The position numbers were made by a program, and so were the translations under genes. The notes under the pieces were generated by a model that saw nothing but the letters and a program-made list of their open reading frames with translations, was not told the DNA's origin and made no database searches. DNA of 64,000 nt from Kribbella aluminosa (GTDB lineage: Bacteria > Actinomycetota > Actinomycetes > Propionibacteriales > Kribbellaceae): contig NZ_JAGINT010000002.1 in assembly GCF_017876295.1 (NCBI RefSeq), positions 3,038,001 through 3,102,000 on the forward strand, written 5' to 3'. The stretch's first letter is position 1. The number at the start of each line of letters is the position of its first letter. Shown here piece after piece: positions 32,548 through 42,258 of this stretch.

Positions 32548-34290
32548 ATGGGTGGAAGCATGGGTGCACTCGAGGGGATGCCGCCGGAGACGCCGCTGCT
32601 CCGGCAGATCCGTGCATCGGTGATCGGGGACGACCAGGTGATGCCCGGTCCGTACGGGCCGCGGCGGGTCACGTACGCCGACTACACCGCGTCCGGTCGC
32701 GCGCTCACGTTCCTGGAGGACTTCATCCGCGAGGAGGTCCTGCCGCGGTACGCGAACACCCACACCGAGTCCAGCGGGACTGGTCTGCAGACCACCCGGT
32801 TGCGGGAGGACGCCCGGAGGATCATTCACAACAGCGTCGGCGGCGACGACGAGACCGCGGTGATCTTCTGCGGCTCCGGCGCGACCGGGGCGATCGACAA
32901 GCTGATCGGGATCATGGGCCTGCGGATCCCCGCCGAGCTCGACGACACGTACCACCTGACCGACCAGATCCCGCCGGAGCAGCGGCCGGTCGTCTTCATC
33001 GGCCCGTACGAGCACCACTCGAACGAGCTGCCCTGGCGGGAGTCGATCGCGGACGTGGTGCTGATCAACCAGGACGCGGACGGCCACATCGACATCGACC
33101 AGCTCGAGTCCCGGCTGCAGCAGTACGCCGCCCGCCCGCTCAAGATCGGCTCGTTCTCGGCGGCGAGCAACGTCACGGGCATCGTCAGCAACACGCAGCG
33201 GGTGTCCGCGCTGCTCCACCGGTACGGCGCCCTGTCCTTCTGGGACTGCGCCGCCGCCGCGCCGTACGTCGAGATCGACATGTACGGCGGGCACGACCAG
33301 GACCCGCTCGCCTACAAGGACGCGATCTTCCTCAGCCCGCACAAGCTGATCGGCGGTCCGGGTACGCCGGGTGTGCTGGTCGCGCGGCGCGAGCTGCTCC
33401 GCAACCGGGTGCCCGACGTACCGGGTGGAGGCACGGTCGCGTACGTGAACCCGCTGGAGCACCGCTACCTGGACGACCCGGTGCACCGCGAGGAGGGCGG
33501 GACGCCGGCGATCATCGGGTCGATCCGTGCCGGGCTGGCGTTCCAGCTGAAGCAGGCGGTCGGGATCGACGTGATCCGCGCGCACGAGGACGCGTACCTG
33601 CGGCGCGCGGTCGAGGCGTGGAGGCGCGAGCCGAACCTGCAGATCCTCGGCAACCTGGACGCCGAGCGGTTGTCGATCGTCTCGTTCGTGGTCAAGGGGC
33701 CGTCCGGGCGGTACCTGCACCACAACTTCGTTGTCGCACTGCTGAACGATCTCTTCGGAATCCAGTCCCGCGGCGGGTGCTCGTGCGCCGGCCCGTACGG
33801 TCACGCGCTGCTGGGGATCGACCTGGCCCGGTCGCACGAGTTCGAAGAGGAGATCCTGCACGGCTGCGAGGGGATCAAGCCGGGCTGGGTGCGGGTGAAC
33901 TTCAACTACTTCATCTCCGAGGCGGTGTTCTCGTACGTCGTCGAGGCGGTCAAGCTGGTCGCCCGGGACGGCTGGCGGCTGCTCGGCGACTATCGCTTCG
34001 ACCCGGCGAACGGCCTCTGGCGGCACCACAGCGGCCCGGTCGAGCCGCCGATGCGACTCTCCCAGGTCGGGTACGACGCCGACGGCAGGCTCAGGTATCC
34101 GCGGCACGACCACACCGCGCCCGAGTCCGCCCTCGACGACTACCTCGCCGAGGCCCGCGACCTGCTGGCCATCTGCGCCCAGAACGACGCCGACAACGCT
34201 GACACCGCCGACCCGGACGGTCAGGTCAACACCGGCTTCGACCACCTCCGCTGGTTCGAGCTCCCTTCTCGCTGCCTGATCCGGGACTAA
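32548..34290 (+). CDS. class V aminotransferase-fold PLP enzyme (cysteine-desulfurase-like)
   Basis: The protein has 580 residues. PLP-binding Lys lies in FLSPHKLIGGPGTPGVLV near residue 270, with an upstream Asp/His pair in SFWDCAAAAPYVEIDMY and a Cys in SRGGCSCAGPYGHALL near 415. The length is larger than NifS-type enzymes (about 400) owing to extra C-terminal sequence. Possible functions are sulfur transfer or amino-acid cleavage; the substrate is not evident. It is divergent from the TenA operon, and its stop codon shares bases with that of the convergent ankyrin gene. Confidence 0.85.
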   Translation: MGGSMGALEGMPPETPLLRQIRASVIGDDQVMPGPYGPRRVTYADYTASGRALTFLEDFIREEVLPRYANTHTESSGTGLQTTRLREDARRIIHNSVGGDDETAVIFCGSGATGAIDKLIGIMGLRIPAELDDTYHLTDQIPPEQRPVVFIGPYEHHSNELPWRESIADVVLINQDADGHIDIDQLESRLQQYAARPLKIGSFSAASNVTGIVSNTQRVSALLHRYGALSFWDCAAAAPYVEIDMYGGHDQDPLAYKDAIFLSPHKLIGGPGTPGVLVARRELLRNRVPDVPGGGTVAYVNPLEHRYLDDPVHREEGGTPAIIGSIRAGLAFQLKQAVGIDVIRAHEDAYLRRAVEAWRREPNLQILGNLDAERLSIVSFVVKGPSGRYLHHNFVVALLNDLFGIQSRGGCSCAGPYGHALLGIDLARSHEFEEEILHGCEGIKPGWVRVNFNYFISEAVFSYVVEAVKLVARDGWRLLGDYRFDPANGLWRHHSGPVEPPMRLSQVGYDADGRLRYPRHDHTAPESALDDYLAEARDLLAICAQNDADNADTADPDGQVNTGFDHLRWFELPSRCLIRD

Positions 34291-35453
34291 CGCGCACCGG
34301 CGGTGCGGAGGATCTTGGCGATGTCGTCGTAGCCGCTGGACCGGGCGTGCTGGAGCGGGGTGACGCCGGCCCTGGTCGGCGAGGCTCGGGTCGGCGCCGG
34401 CGTCGACGAGGATCTGCACGATGTCCTGCCACGGCTTCGTGCCCTTGCCGAGGAGGACCGCCTCGAGGAGCGCGGTCCAGCCGAGGTCGTTGACGTGGTT
34501 GACGTCGATCTTGGTCTGCACCACCCGCCGCACGTAGTCGACGTGACCGCGCTCACTGGCCGGGATCACCGAGATGCCGCCGAACCGGTTCCGCAGGGTC
34601 AGATCGGGGTTCGCCGGGAGGAGCGTCTCCAGCATCGCGACACTCCCGGTGACGCCGGTGACGAGCCAGGCGGAGTCCTTCCGGTCGTCCTGCGCGTCGG
34701 GATCCGCGCCGAGCTGGACGAGCAGGCGTGCGACGTCCACCCGGTCGTTGAGTGAGGCCAGCAGCAGCGCCGTACGCCGGACGCCGCGGCGCCGAGGAGC
34801 GCGCCGGCGGCGACGTGCTTGTCCCGGAGGTCGTCGGCAGCGTCCGGGGCGAGTGCGGCCGCCACGGCGGTCTGGCCACGCTCCTTCGCGGCCCGCACCG
34901 GGGTCGTGCCGTCGTTGACGGCGGGCTTGTTCCGGTCGGCGCCGCCGGCGATCAGCAGCCGGACGGTGTCGACGTACTGCGGGGTGCCCTTGCCGAGCAG
35001 GACCGCCTCGTGCAGCGCGGTCCAGCCGAGGTTGTTCACGTGGTCGACCGCGACGCCCGCCTGGAGCAGCCGGCCGACGACTGCGGCGTGACCGCGCTCG
35101 GCGGCCCGGATGAGCGCCGTACCGTGGTAGCTGTCGAGGCTGCGGACGTCGGCGCCGTGCGCGAGCGTCAGGTTCAGCAGATCGAGGTAGCCCTCGCTGG
35201 CGGCGATCAGGAACGCGCTCTGGACGGTGTCGTCGAGGGCGTTGACGTCGGCGCCTGCCTCGATCAGCCGCTTGGCCTCCGGGACGTCGTTCTTCCAGGC
35301 GGCGGCGATCAGCTGGCTGTCGAGAGTGGACGGCACGGTTGCGCTCCTCGAGGGTGACGGGTTGGGTCGTGGACTGTTACTCGTATCAGTGGAGCACGCG
35401 GTGGTCGCTGCCATCATCAGGACGGCGACCACTGCGACCGGGCGGCGTTTCAT
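34287..35453 (-). pseudogene. ankyrin-repeat lipoprotein gene with two frameshifts
   Basis: The start MKRRPVAVVAVLMMAATTAC is a lipoprotein signal with Cys at the lipobox. Ankyrin repeats follow (e.g. LIAAAWKNDVPEAKRLIEAG, LGWTALHEAVLLGKGT). Around 34774-34778 one base appears missing, so the repeat TALLLASLNDRVDVARLLVQ continues in another frame. Near 34368-34374 an extra base in a G/C run switches frame again before VTPLQHARSSGYDDIAKIL. The reading frames together make about 388 residues. Either the gene is dead or these are assembly errors. Its ATG overlaps the stop of the SMP-30-like gene. Confidence 0.8.
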
Positions 35454-36246
35454 CGGCGTGGGTCGAGCGTGATGACCTGGTACGGCGGGACGGCGGTCGC
35501 CTCGTCGAACTTGCTGTCGACCACCAGCAGCCGGCCCTGGGCGAGCTTCGCGGTGGTCAGCACCCGGTCGGGGTCGGTCGGCTTCGCGGTCCGCAGGTCG
35601 AACCGCCAAAGCTTGCCGACGTTGCCCTGGGCCACGACCAGCGCCCTGCGGTCCGGGGAGAGCACGATGCCGCCGAGGTTGAAGCCGTCCGCGGTCTGGA
35701 TGGACCCGGTCGCGTCGGCCCAGGTGCTGACGGTCCACCGGCCGTGCCGCTCGGCGACCCGGAAGATCTGCGGGGCGTTCGAGTTCGTGAAGTAGGCGGC
35801 GCCGTCCGGGCCGATCGCGATGTCGTTGAGGAACGAGTCCGGTACGCCGGTGCGGAGCGCGGCCAGCAGTTTGCCGTCGCGGCCGTAGACCCAGAGGTCC
35901 GGCGCGCCCGGGTGGTCGATCCCGTTCGGCCCGCCGGCGACGTACACCCGGCCCTGGGAGTCGACGTTCACGCCGCGGGCGGTCCAGCGGCCGTCGGTGC
36001 CGTCGCCTTTCAGCCACTCGACCGCGGTGGGGGAATTGACCTGGCCGCGGTGGATCTCACCGCCGGTGGTCTCGGAGACGTAGTAGTTCCTGGTACGGGC
36101 GTCGTACCCGATGCCCTCGAACTTCGAGCCGCCGGGGTCGCGGCGAGCTCGTAGGTGTTCGGCCGGGCCGCGAACGCCGTCGAGGCGCCGGCGCCGAGCA
36201 GCGTGGCGGAGAGTGCGAGGGTGGCGGACAGCGAACGGACAGACAT
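35450..36246 (-). pseudogene. SMP-30/gluconolactonase-like secreted protein gene with one frameshift
   Basis: MSVRSLSATLALSATLLGAG plus ASTAFAA is a Sec signal peptide. The mature part then loses frame near 36134-36142 (one base missing in a C run) and continues as a beta-propeller: FEGIGYDARTRNYYVSETTG, VNVDSQGRVYVAGG, IAIGPDGAAYFTN, the SMP-30/NHL type. GGAGAGG precedes the ATG at 36246. If the break is real, the product is not made; a sequencing error is the alternative. Confidence 0.75.
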
Positions 36247-36391
36247 CTGTACCTCTCCAACGATCGGTGGATTTCGAGCTGCCTCCAGCCTCCGTCCGCG
36301 GCACCCCCACGCACGACGGGTGTTTGGCCATCAACGGATAGCCGAACGGATGATTCGGAACCGGCCCAACCGGGCCTACGATCGGCTGAAC

Positions 36392-37562
36392 ATGTCCACT
36401 GCGCACACCCCGTCGATCCTGAGCCACGCGACCCGACTGGTGGCCGCGCTGCACGCGGCGCTGGTCGTGCTGGTGCTGGCCTCCGTGGTGCGGTACCTGA
36501 GCGGCCACGGGTTTACCTAGCGAGATCCGTGGCTCCTCCTGGCGGCCGTAGTGCTGTTGGCGACGTACGCCGGCTACCGTCTGCTGCCCAGCCGGGTCTG
36601 GCTCGCGCTACTGGTGCTGGAGTGGTGCGTGCTGGTGCTTCTGGCGCCGTCATTCGCCTGGTGCGCCGTGCCGCTGTCCTTTGTTGCGCTACGCATCCTG
36701 TCGTTCCGGCCGGCCTGTCTGGTGGTGGCCGGCATGGTTGTGGTCACCGTGGTGCAGTGGACCCGGATGACCGACCGGTTGGACCCGACGATCGTGCTGG
36801 GGCCGGTCTGCATCGCAGTGCTTGCCGTGGGCGCCTATCGGGCGCTGGAGCGGGACGCCCTGGCCAGACAGGCGTTGCTGGACGAGCTGCACGCGGCACA
36901 GGGCGATCTTGCCGACGCACAGCACCAGTCCGGGGTGATAGCGGAGCGGGCCCGGCTGTCGCGAGAGATCCACGACAGCGTGGCGCAGGGGCTGTCCAGC
37001 ATCAACTTGCTGCTGCAGGCCGCAGAGCGCGAGTGGGACGACAAGCCCGCTGTTGCGCGCCAGCACGCGGCACAGGCAGCAGCCACGGCACGTGACGGTC
37101 TGGACGAAGCCAGGCGAGTCGTGCGCGACCTGGCCACCCGCAGAGCTCGCTGCAGGTCTGCCGGACGCACTTCGCAAGACCTGCGAGCGGTTGTCTGCGC
37201 ACAGCGACCTCAAGATCCACGTACAGGTGCACGGTACGCCGGTGACGCTGGACTCCGAGGTGGAGACCGCGTTGCTCCGCACGGCCCGCGGCGCGGTGGC
37301 CAACGTGCTCGAACACGCGCACGCGGATTCGGCTTTCGTGACGCTGACCTACCACCCGGATGCGGTCGTCCTCGACGTTGTGGATAACGGCCGGGGCCTT
37401 CCGCGATCTCATGTCAAGATCGATTCCGACCGCGGCCACGGACTGGCCGGGATCCGGGAACGGCTGAGACAACTGGGAGGAACGCTCGTGCTGGAGAGTG
37501 AACCGGGGGACGGTACGGCGTTGGCCGCCTCGATCCCCCTGAAGGCCACGGAGGACGGATGA
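36392..37562 (+). pseudogene. NarL-type sensor histidine kinase gene with nonsense codon and frameshift
   Basis: The ATG at 36392 begins a membrane helix (LVAALHAALVVLVLASVVRY). An in-frame TAG at 36518-36520 then interrupts it; the frame continues with RDPWLLLAAVVLLATYAGYR, so TAG may replace a Trp TGG. The kinase core has ERARLSREIHDSVAQGLSSI (HisKA_3, phosphorylated His). Near 37136-37140 a base is missing and the HATPase part (VDNGRGLP, GHGLAGIRERL) lies in another frame. Its stop overlaps the response-regulator start (ATGA), so it is the cognate kinase of that gene. Confidence 0.85.
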
Positions 37563-38179
37563 TCCGGGTGGCATTGGTCGACGACCATCCGGTCGTCCGG
37601 GCCGGCATCCGCGCGCTGGTCGACGGCGAGGACGATCTGACCGTCGTCGGCGAGGCGTCGGACGCGCCCAGCGCCGAGCAGCTCGTCGCGGCGGTCCGCC
37701 CCGACGTGGTGCTGATGGACCTCAACCTCGGCCCGGGCCCAGGCGGGGCGGAGGTGACCGCGAAGCTGCGGCGGAGGGCTGACTCGCCGTACGTGCTGAT
37801 CCTGACGACCTACGACACGGAGGCCGCCATCATGAGTGCGATCGACGCGGGCGCCTCCGGGTACCTGCTGAAGGACGCGCCGTCGGAGGACCTGTTCCGC
37901 GCGATCCGCGGCACCGCCCGCGGGGAGACCGTGCTCGCGCCGACGGTCGCCGCCCGGCTGATCCGGCGTACCGGCCCGACGCTGACCGAGCGCGAGGTGG
38001 AGATCCTCGGCCTGCTCGCCACCGGCAAGTCGAACCGGGATCTGGCCAAGACGCTTTACGTCAGCGAGGCGACGATCAAGTCGCACCTGCAGCACATCTA
38101 CACGAAGCTGGAGGTGGAGACCCGGGCCGCCGCCGTGGCACGCGCGATCGAGCAACGCATCATCCGGGCGGTCAGCTGA
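37559..38179 (+). CDS. NarL/LuxR-family response regulator
   Basis: This 206-residue protein has a receiver domain with phospho-acceptor Asp in VVLMDLNLG (about 54), the conserved Thr in ILTTYD and Lys in YLLKDA. The C-terminal LuxR HTH ([37 protein letters not shown]) spans about 140-200. It is intact although the kinase gene translationally coupled to it is disrupted, so it would be an orphan regulator unless another kinase serves it. Confidence 0.93.
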   Translation: MIRVALVDDHPVVRAGIRALVDGEDDLTVVGEASDAPSAEQLVAAVRPDVVLMDLNLGPGPGGAEVTAKLRRRADSPYVLILTTYDTEAAIMSAIDAGASGYLLKDAPSEDLFRAIRGTARGETVLAPTVAARLIRRTGPTLTEREVEILGLLATGKSNRDLAKTLYVSEATIKSHLQHIYTKLEVETRAAAVARAIEQRIIRAVS

Positions 38180-38192
38180 GTATGGTCTGAGG

Positions 38193-39185
38193 GTGAGCAG
38201 CTCCGAGAACGACGAGGGCGGTGGCGAGAGCCTCCTGACAGTGCTGGTCGCGCTCACCGCGAACCTGCTGATCGCGCTCGCGAAGACGGTCGTCGCGGTG
38301 ATCACCGGATCCGCCGCGATGGCGGCCGAGTCCGCGCACTCCTGGGCCGACACCGGCAACGAGATCTTCCTGCTGGTCGGGGAACGGCGGGCGCGGAAGC
38401 CGGCCGACCGGACGCATCCGCTCGGCTACGGACGGGTCGGGTACATCTGGTCGATGTTCGCGGCGTTCGGCCTGTTCACGGTCGGCGCGGCGGTGTCGGT
38501 GTGGCACGGCATCCAGTCGCTGCAGCACGGCGAGGCGGAGGCCGCGTCGTACGGCTGGGCGTACGCCGTGCTCGGCGTCTCGTTCGTGCTCGAGGGGCTC
38601 TCGTTCACGCAGGCGCTGCGGCAGACCAAGGCCGGTGCGGTGGAGCGGATGCTGCGGCCGTGGCGGTACGTCCGGATCACCTCCAACCCGGTACTGCGGG
38701 CCGTGTTCGTCGAGGACCTGTCCGCGCTGATCGGCATCCTGATCGCGACGCTCGCGATCCTGATGCACCAGCTGACCGGCAACGCGGCCTGGGACGCGGT
38801 CGGGTCGATCGTGGTCGGCGTTCTGCTCGGCGTGGTGGCGCTGTTCCTGATCAGCCGGAACATGGACTTCCTGACCGGCGAGGCCGTCACCCCGCTGGCC
38901 CGGAACCGGGTGCTCCGGGCGCTGCTCGCACACCAGGACATCGAGCGGGTGACCTTCCTGCACATGGAGTGGGTCGGCGCCGACCGGATCTTCCTGGTCG
39001 CGGCGGTCGATGTGATCGGCAACGACGTCGAGTCCGAGGTCGCGGGCCGGCTGTACGCGATCGAGGACGCGCTGAACGCGCGGCCGGAGATCCAGCAGGC
39101 CATCCTGACGCTGTCCCGGCCGGGCGACGCCACCAGCCTGCAGCCGGCCGAGCTGCCCCGCTGGTACGTCGAGCCGCAGTCGTAG
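38193..39185 (+). CDS. cation diffusion facilitator transporter
   Basis: The protein has 330 residues with six predicted membrane helices and the CDF metal site pattern: [11 protein letters not shown] in helix II and [14 protein letters not shown] in helix V. CDF proteins export Zn, Co, Fe or Mn in exchange for protons. The GTG start follows the response-regulator stop by 13 bases. The C-terminal cytoplasmic domain (about 250-330) is of the usual length. Confidence 0.9.
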   Translation: MSSSENDEGGGESLLTVLVALTANLLIALAKTVVAVITGSAAMAAESAHSWADTGNEIFLLVGERRARKPADRTHPLGYGRVGYIWSMFAAFGLFTVGAAVSVWHGIQSLQHGEAEAASYGWAYAVLGVSFVLEGLSFTQALRQTKAGAVERMLRPWRYVRITSNPVLRAVFVEDLSALIGILIATLAILMHQLTGNAAWDAVGSIVVGVLLGVVALFLISRNMDFLTGEAVTPLARNRVLRALLAHQDIERVTFLHMEWVGADRIFLVAAVDVIGNDVESEVAGRLYAIEDALNARPEIQQAILTLSRPGDATSLQPAELPRWYVEPQS

Positions 39186-39196
39186 GGCACGTCGCC

Positions 39197-39224
39197 CTAA
39201 GGCACGTGCGCTAAGGCACGTGCG
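39197..39224. repeat. 14-bp tandem duplication at a stop codon
   Basis: CTAAGGCACGTGCG occurs twice back to back. The second copy holds the stop codon of the thioesterase gene (minus strand), and the first lies just beyond it, so the duplication is without coding effect. Confidence 0.9.
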
Positions 39225-39561
39225 CGAGGAAGTGTTCGCGGTCGACGACGACCCGGACGAGTTCGCCGTCCGCGATCAGCTGACCCGCGGAGTTGGTGGC
39301 ACGGACCTGGAAGCGCAGGTGGTTGCCGTCGAGCTCGGGGGCGTCCGCGGCGATGTCCACGGTGTCGCCGACGCGGGTCGGCATCCGGTGGCGGACGCGG
39401 ACCGACGTACCGACGGAGGTCTGGCCGGCGGCCAGCAGCGGCTGGGCGAGCTGGACGGTCGCGTACTCGAGCCAGGTGATCAGCCGGGGCGTGGCGAGCA
39501 CCTCCACGTCTCCGCTGCCGACGGCGAGCGCGGTGTCGGAGGGGGTCACTTCATGTCGCAC
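39211..39561 (-). CDS. hotdog-fold thioesterase, FlK-like
   Basis: The protein has 116 residues matching the fluoroacetyl-CoA-thioesterase (FlK)-type hotdog fold: DVEVLATPRLITWLEYAT with the Thr/Glu region, then GTSVRVRHRMPTRVGDTVDI and a C-terminal ADGELVRVVVDR. It likely hydrolyses small acyl-CoA thioesters; true fluoroacetate specificity is not implied. It is divergent from the MarC gene with a 38-base gap. Confidence 0.85.
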   Translation of the reverse strand: MRHEVTPSDTALAVGSGDVEVLATPRLITWLEYATVQLAQPLLAAGQTSVGTSVRVRHRMPTRVGDTVDIAADAPELDGNHLRFQVRATNSAGQLIADGELVRVVVDREHFLAHVP

Positions 39562-39599
39562 GGCGAACTGTCCTTACACGAGGTGTACGCTTCCCGACC

Positions 39600-40211
39600 G
39601 TGGAGCCCGTACACGTGGCGGTTTCGGCTTTGGCTGCATTGTTGCCGATCACCAACCCGGTCGGCGCGCTGGCCACCTTCGCAGGCCTGACTGACGGCGT
39701 CGAGCGCGCCGCGATGCGGCGCCAGGCGGTGATGACGGGCGTCTACGTGCTCGGCATCCTGACGGTGTTCGCGCTGCTCGGCACGCTGGTGCTGGAGGGC
39801 CTGGGGATCGGCCTGCCCGCGCTGCAGATCGCCGGCGGCCTGGTGGTCGGTCACTCCGGCTTCGGGATGATCGTGTCCCGGCAGACGCTGACCGACGACG
39901 AGAAGACGCACGGCGTGGCGAAGCCGGACGTGTCGTTCTCGCCGATGGCGCTGCCGCTGGTCGCCGGCCCCGGCGCGATCGGCGTCGTGATCGCGCTGAC
40001 CGCGCGGCACCCCGGCATCACCAACCGGCTCGGGGTGATCGTCGGAGTAGCCGTGATCGCGGCGCTGGTGGCGGTGCTGCTCCGGTTCGGCACGCCGCTC
40101 GTCGACAAGCTCGGCCCGACCGGGATCGGGGCGCTCAGCCGGATCATCGGCTTCCTGACACTGGCCATCGGCGTCGAGCTCGTCACCCACGGCGTGCTCG
40201 CGGTGAAGTAG
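39600..40211 (+). CDS. MarC-family membrane protein
   Basis: The protein has 203 residues with six hydrophobic helices and the family start ALAALLPITNPVGALATF (helix I with the NP motif) repeated in inverted form as MALPLVAGPGAIGVVIAL. MarC proteins are integral membrane proteins of uncertain function, sometimes annotated as amino-acid exporters. The start is GTG 39600. Confidence 0.88.
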   Translation: MEPVHVAVSALAALLPITNPVGALATFAGLTDGVERAAMRRQAVMTGVYVLGILTVFALLGTLVLEGLGIGLPALQIAGGLVVGHSGFGMIVSRQTLTDDEKTHGVAKPDVSFSPMALPLVAGPGAIGVVIALTARHPGITNRLGVIVGVAVIAALVAVLLRFGTPLVDKLGPTGIGALSRIIGFLTLAIGVELVTHGVLAVK

Positions 40212-40258
40212 GGCCCGGCGCCCACCTGAGCGCCGGGCCTGCTCGGCTACTTACTTGT

Positions 40259-41048
40259 CTACTTGCCGATCTTGGAGACCGGCGGGAGCTTCCACGCCTT
40301 GCTCTTGGCGAGCGCGGTGAGGTCCTTGACGGACAGCAGGGGCGTGGCGCGGGTGTGCGGCTTGCCCTTCTCCTGCGGGCCGTTGTAGCTGGTGAGGCTG
40401 ATGCTGCGGCCGTCGCGGCGTTGCAGGACGACGTAGTTGTTCACGACACCGAACTCCGCTTGACGGCTGTCGGTGTACTCGGGTGACTCCTTCTCGACGT
40501 ACAGGACGGAGCCGTCCGGGAGCGTGCTGCAGCCCTGGCGGACTGGTACGCACGGGTTCTGCTCGCCGCCGGAGAGCATGACCTCGACCCGGGACGCGCC
40601 GTGGCCGTCGTTGACGACGTACGCCGCGGCGCTGAACCTGCCGTCGCCCCAGGCGTCCGGGCTCGAGAAGGTCCGGCCTGGTGCCGTCAGGAGCGTCTTC
40701 AGTGTGCTGAGCGTCTTCGTGTAGCCGGGACCGTGCGTGCCGGACGGCGTCGGCGTCGGTGTCATCGGTGTCGCCCCCACCGTCGCCGGCGGTTTCGCGG
40801 ACGGCTTTGCGATTCCACTCGGCGCACCGGCGGCCCGCGCTGTCGGCGGGGGAGCTGAACACGTGGATCCCGCCCGCGATCAGGCCGGCGGTGGCCAGTA
40901 CGGCGCCCGCGCCGCCCGCGGCGAGCAGTGTCGTACGACGGCGGCGCAGCCGGGTGCCGTGCGCGACGGTACGTTCCAGCAGGTCGGGTGTGACGGGCTC
41001 GAGGTTCTCGGTGGCCCGCTCCATCAGGTCAGTGAGCTTGGTGTTCAT
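40259..41048 (-). pseudogene. membrane-anchored partner of the ECF sigma factor, one frameshift
   Basis: The N-terminus MNTKLTDLMERATENLEPVT with RRRRTTLLAAGGAGAVLATA is a short cytoplasmic part plus one membrane helix. Near 40829-40833 an extra C shifts the frame. The rest (PSGIAKPSAKPPAT linker, then an extracellular domain from FSSPDAWGDGRFSAAAYVVN to VSKIGK) is in the next frame. The gene lies 16 bases after the sigma gene, the position of an anti-sigma or sensor protein. A frameshift here could leave the sigma factor uncontrolled, or it may be an assembly error. Confidence 0.75.
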
Positions 41049-41064
41049 TTGGGTTCTCCTGGTC

Positions 41065-41553
41065 TCAGTGCGCGATCAGCTGGTCGGCACCCTCACCGAG
41101 GACCGCCCGCAGGCGTTCCAGGGCACGGGCGGTGCGAGTTGTGATCGCACTGGTCTTCTTGCCGAGATCGAGCGCCACCTGCTCGACGCTGCGATCTTCG
41201 AAGTACCGCAGCACCAGCACCGCCCGATCCAACGGCGCGAGCTCCCCCAACGCGCTCTGCAGAGCCAGCCGCAGCTCCACGTCCCCAGCCCGCTCGACCA
41301 CCTCGGGCACGTCGGCCGTCGGCCGCTCTCCCCAGCTCTTACGCCGCCGCTGCGAAACAAACGTCCGCACCAGCGCAGTTCGCGCATAAGCCCCCGGCGT
41401 GTCGATCCGCCCCCACGCCGTCATCAACTTGGCCAGCGTCTCCTGAACCAGATCCTCGGCATGATGCCGATCCCCGCACAACAACCAGGCAGTCCGATAC
41501 AACCGCGGTATCTGCACCCGCGCGAACTCCTCGAAGTCCTCGCCCGTACCCAT
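41065..41553 (-). CDS. SigE-like ECF RNA polymerase sigma factor
   Basis: The protein has 162 residues. Sigma region 2 is YRTAWLLCGDRHHAEDLVQE with TLAKLMTAW (about 20-55), and region 4 is LDRAVLVLRYFEDRSVEQVALDLG, then KTSAITTRTARALERLR (about 100-155). This is the SigE-like group of short actinobacterial ECF factors. GGGAGG before the ATG at 41553 makes this start better than in-frame codons upstream. It is cotranscribed with the membrane protein at 40259. Confidence 0.92.
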   Translation of the reverse strand: MGTGEDFEEFARVQIPRLYRTAWLLCGDRHHAEDLVQETLAKLMTAWGRIDTPGAYARTALVRTFVSQRRRKSWGERPTADVPEVVERAGDVELRLALQSALGELAPLDRAVLVLRYFEDRSVEQVALDLGKKTSAITTRTARALERLRAVLGEGADQLIAH

Positions 41554-41619
41554 CCACACCTCCCGTAGACGCCTCTGCCTCAAGAGACGCATCCACAAGC
41601 GCGTCAGGTCACAAGAACC

Positions 41620-41727
41620 TCAAAACACCAACGAAAGCACCCAAACCCCCAACGCCAACACCCCGACCACAAACGTCACAACAACCACAACCCCATACCC
41701 GAACCAAGCACTCCCACTCAACTTCAC
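41620..41727 (-). CDS. single-span membrane micropeptide (35 aa)
   Basis: The translation is MKLSGSAWFGYG followed by a Val/Leu-rich helix to the end. GGGAGG lies eight bases before the GTG, and the hydrophobic stretch is long enough for one membrane span. No homologue is known to me. It sits between the sigma-factor gene and a minisatellite. The support is limited to the ribosome-binding site and codon use. Confidence 0.5.
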   Translation of the reverse strand: MKLSGSAWFGYGVVVVVTFVVGVLALGVWVLSLVF

Positions 41728-41773
41728 AGAAGCATCCTCCCACCAACAGCACCAGGAGATGAGCAACAAACAA

Positions 41774-41988
41774 CCCCAGCCACAGCAGCCGACCAGGAAG
41801 GCCAACCCAGCCACGGCAGCCGACCAGGAAGGCCAACCCAGCCACGGCAGCCGAGCAAGAAGGCCAACCCCAGCCACAGCAGCCGAGCAAGAAGGCCAAC
41901 CCCAGCCACAGCAGCCGACCAAGAAGGCCAACCCCAGCCACAGCAGCCGACCAAGAAAGCCAAACCCAGCCACAGCAGCCGAGCGAAG
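41774..41988. repeat. minisatellite, about 6.5 units of 31-33 bp
   Basis: Units of the form CCCAGCCACAGCAGCCGACC-AAGAAGGCCAA repeat from about 41774 to 41988, with small changes such as ACGGCAG for ACAGCAG and unit lengths of 31, 32 and 33. Because length varies by non-multiples of three, the array is probably non-coding despite long frames on both strands. From about 41990 to 42050 a hairpin-prone GGGGG...CCCCC segment follows. The stretch 41728-42106 holds no gene I can support. Confidence 0.9.
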
Positions 41989-42106
41989 CGAAGGCGAAGG
42001 GGGTGCGGGTGGCGGAGCCCCCGCTCGCGGCAAGCGAAGCGCAGCCGCACAAAATGACGAAGCCGACCACTCCCGCGCGCTTCTGCGCGGGCATGGCCGG
42101 CCATCG

Positions 42107-42180
42107 GGTGAGTGACGGGACTTGAACCCGCGACCACCTGGACCACAACCAGGTGCTCTACCAGCTGAGCTACACCCACC
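42107..42180 (-). tRNA. tRNA-His (GTG)
   Basis: The acceptor stem GTGGGTG/CACTCAC is extended by the G-1:C73 pair that marks tRNA-His, the anticodon GTG stands in loop TTGTGGT, and the T arm has GGTTCAAGTCC. CCA is not encoded. It is next to orn, an arrangement common in actinobacteria. Confidence 0.95.
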
Positions 42181-42258
42181 ATTACCGCCCGAAGTGCGAC
42201 GGCTGAGCAATCATAGCGACGAAGTGGCGGGACCAGAAATCGAGGGTGAATCCGCGGC

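Noticed and set aside
32536-34740. Long minus-strand frame opposite the PLP enzyme
   Set aside because: Only its N-terminal 130 residues are ankyrin-like and belong to the frameshifted gene; the rest mirrors the PLP enzyme.
41774-41988. CRISPR array
   Set aside because: Units are contiguous 31-33-bp repeats without unique spacers, and there are no cas genes.
41759-42115. Plus-strand and minus-strand ORFs through the minisatellite
   Set aside because: Unit length varies by one base, so no frame is conserved; no ribosome-binding site.
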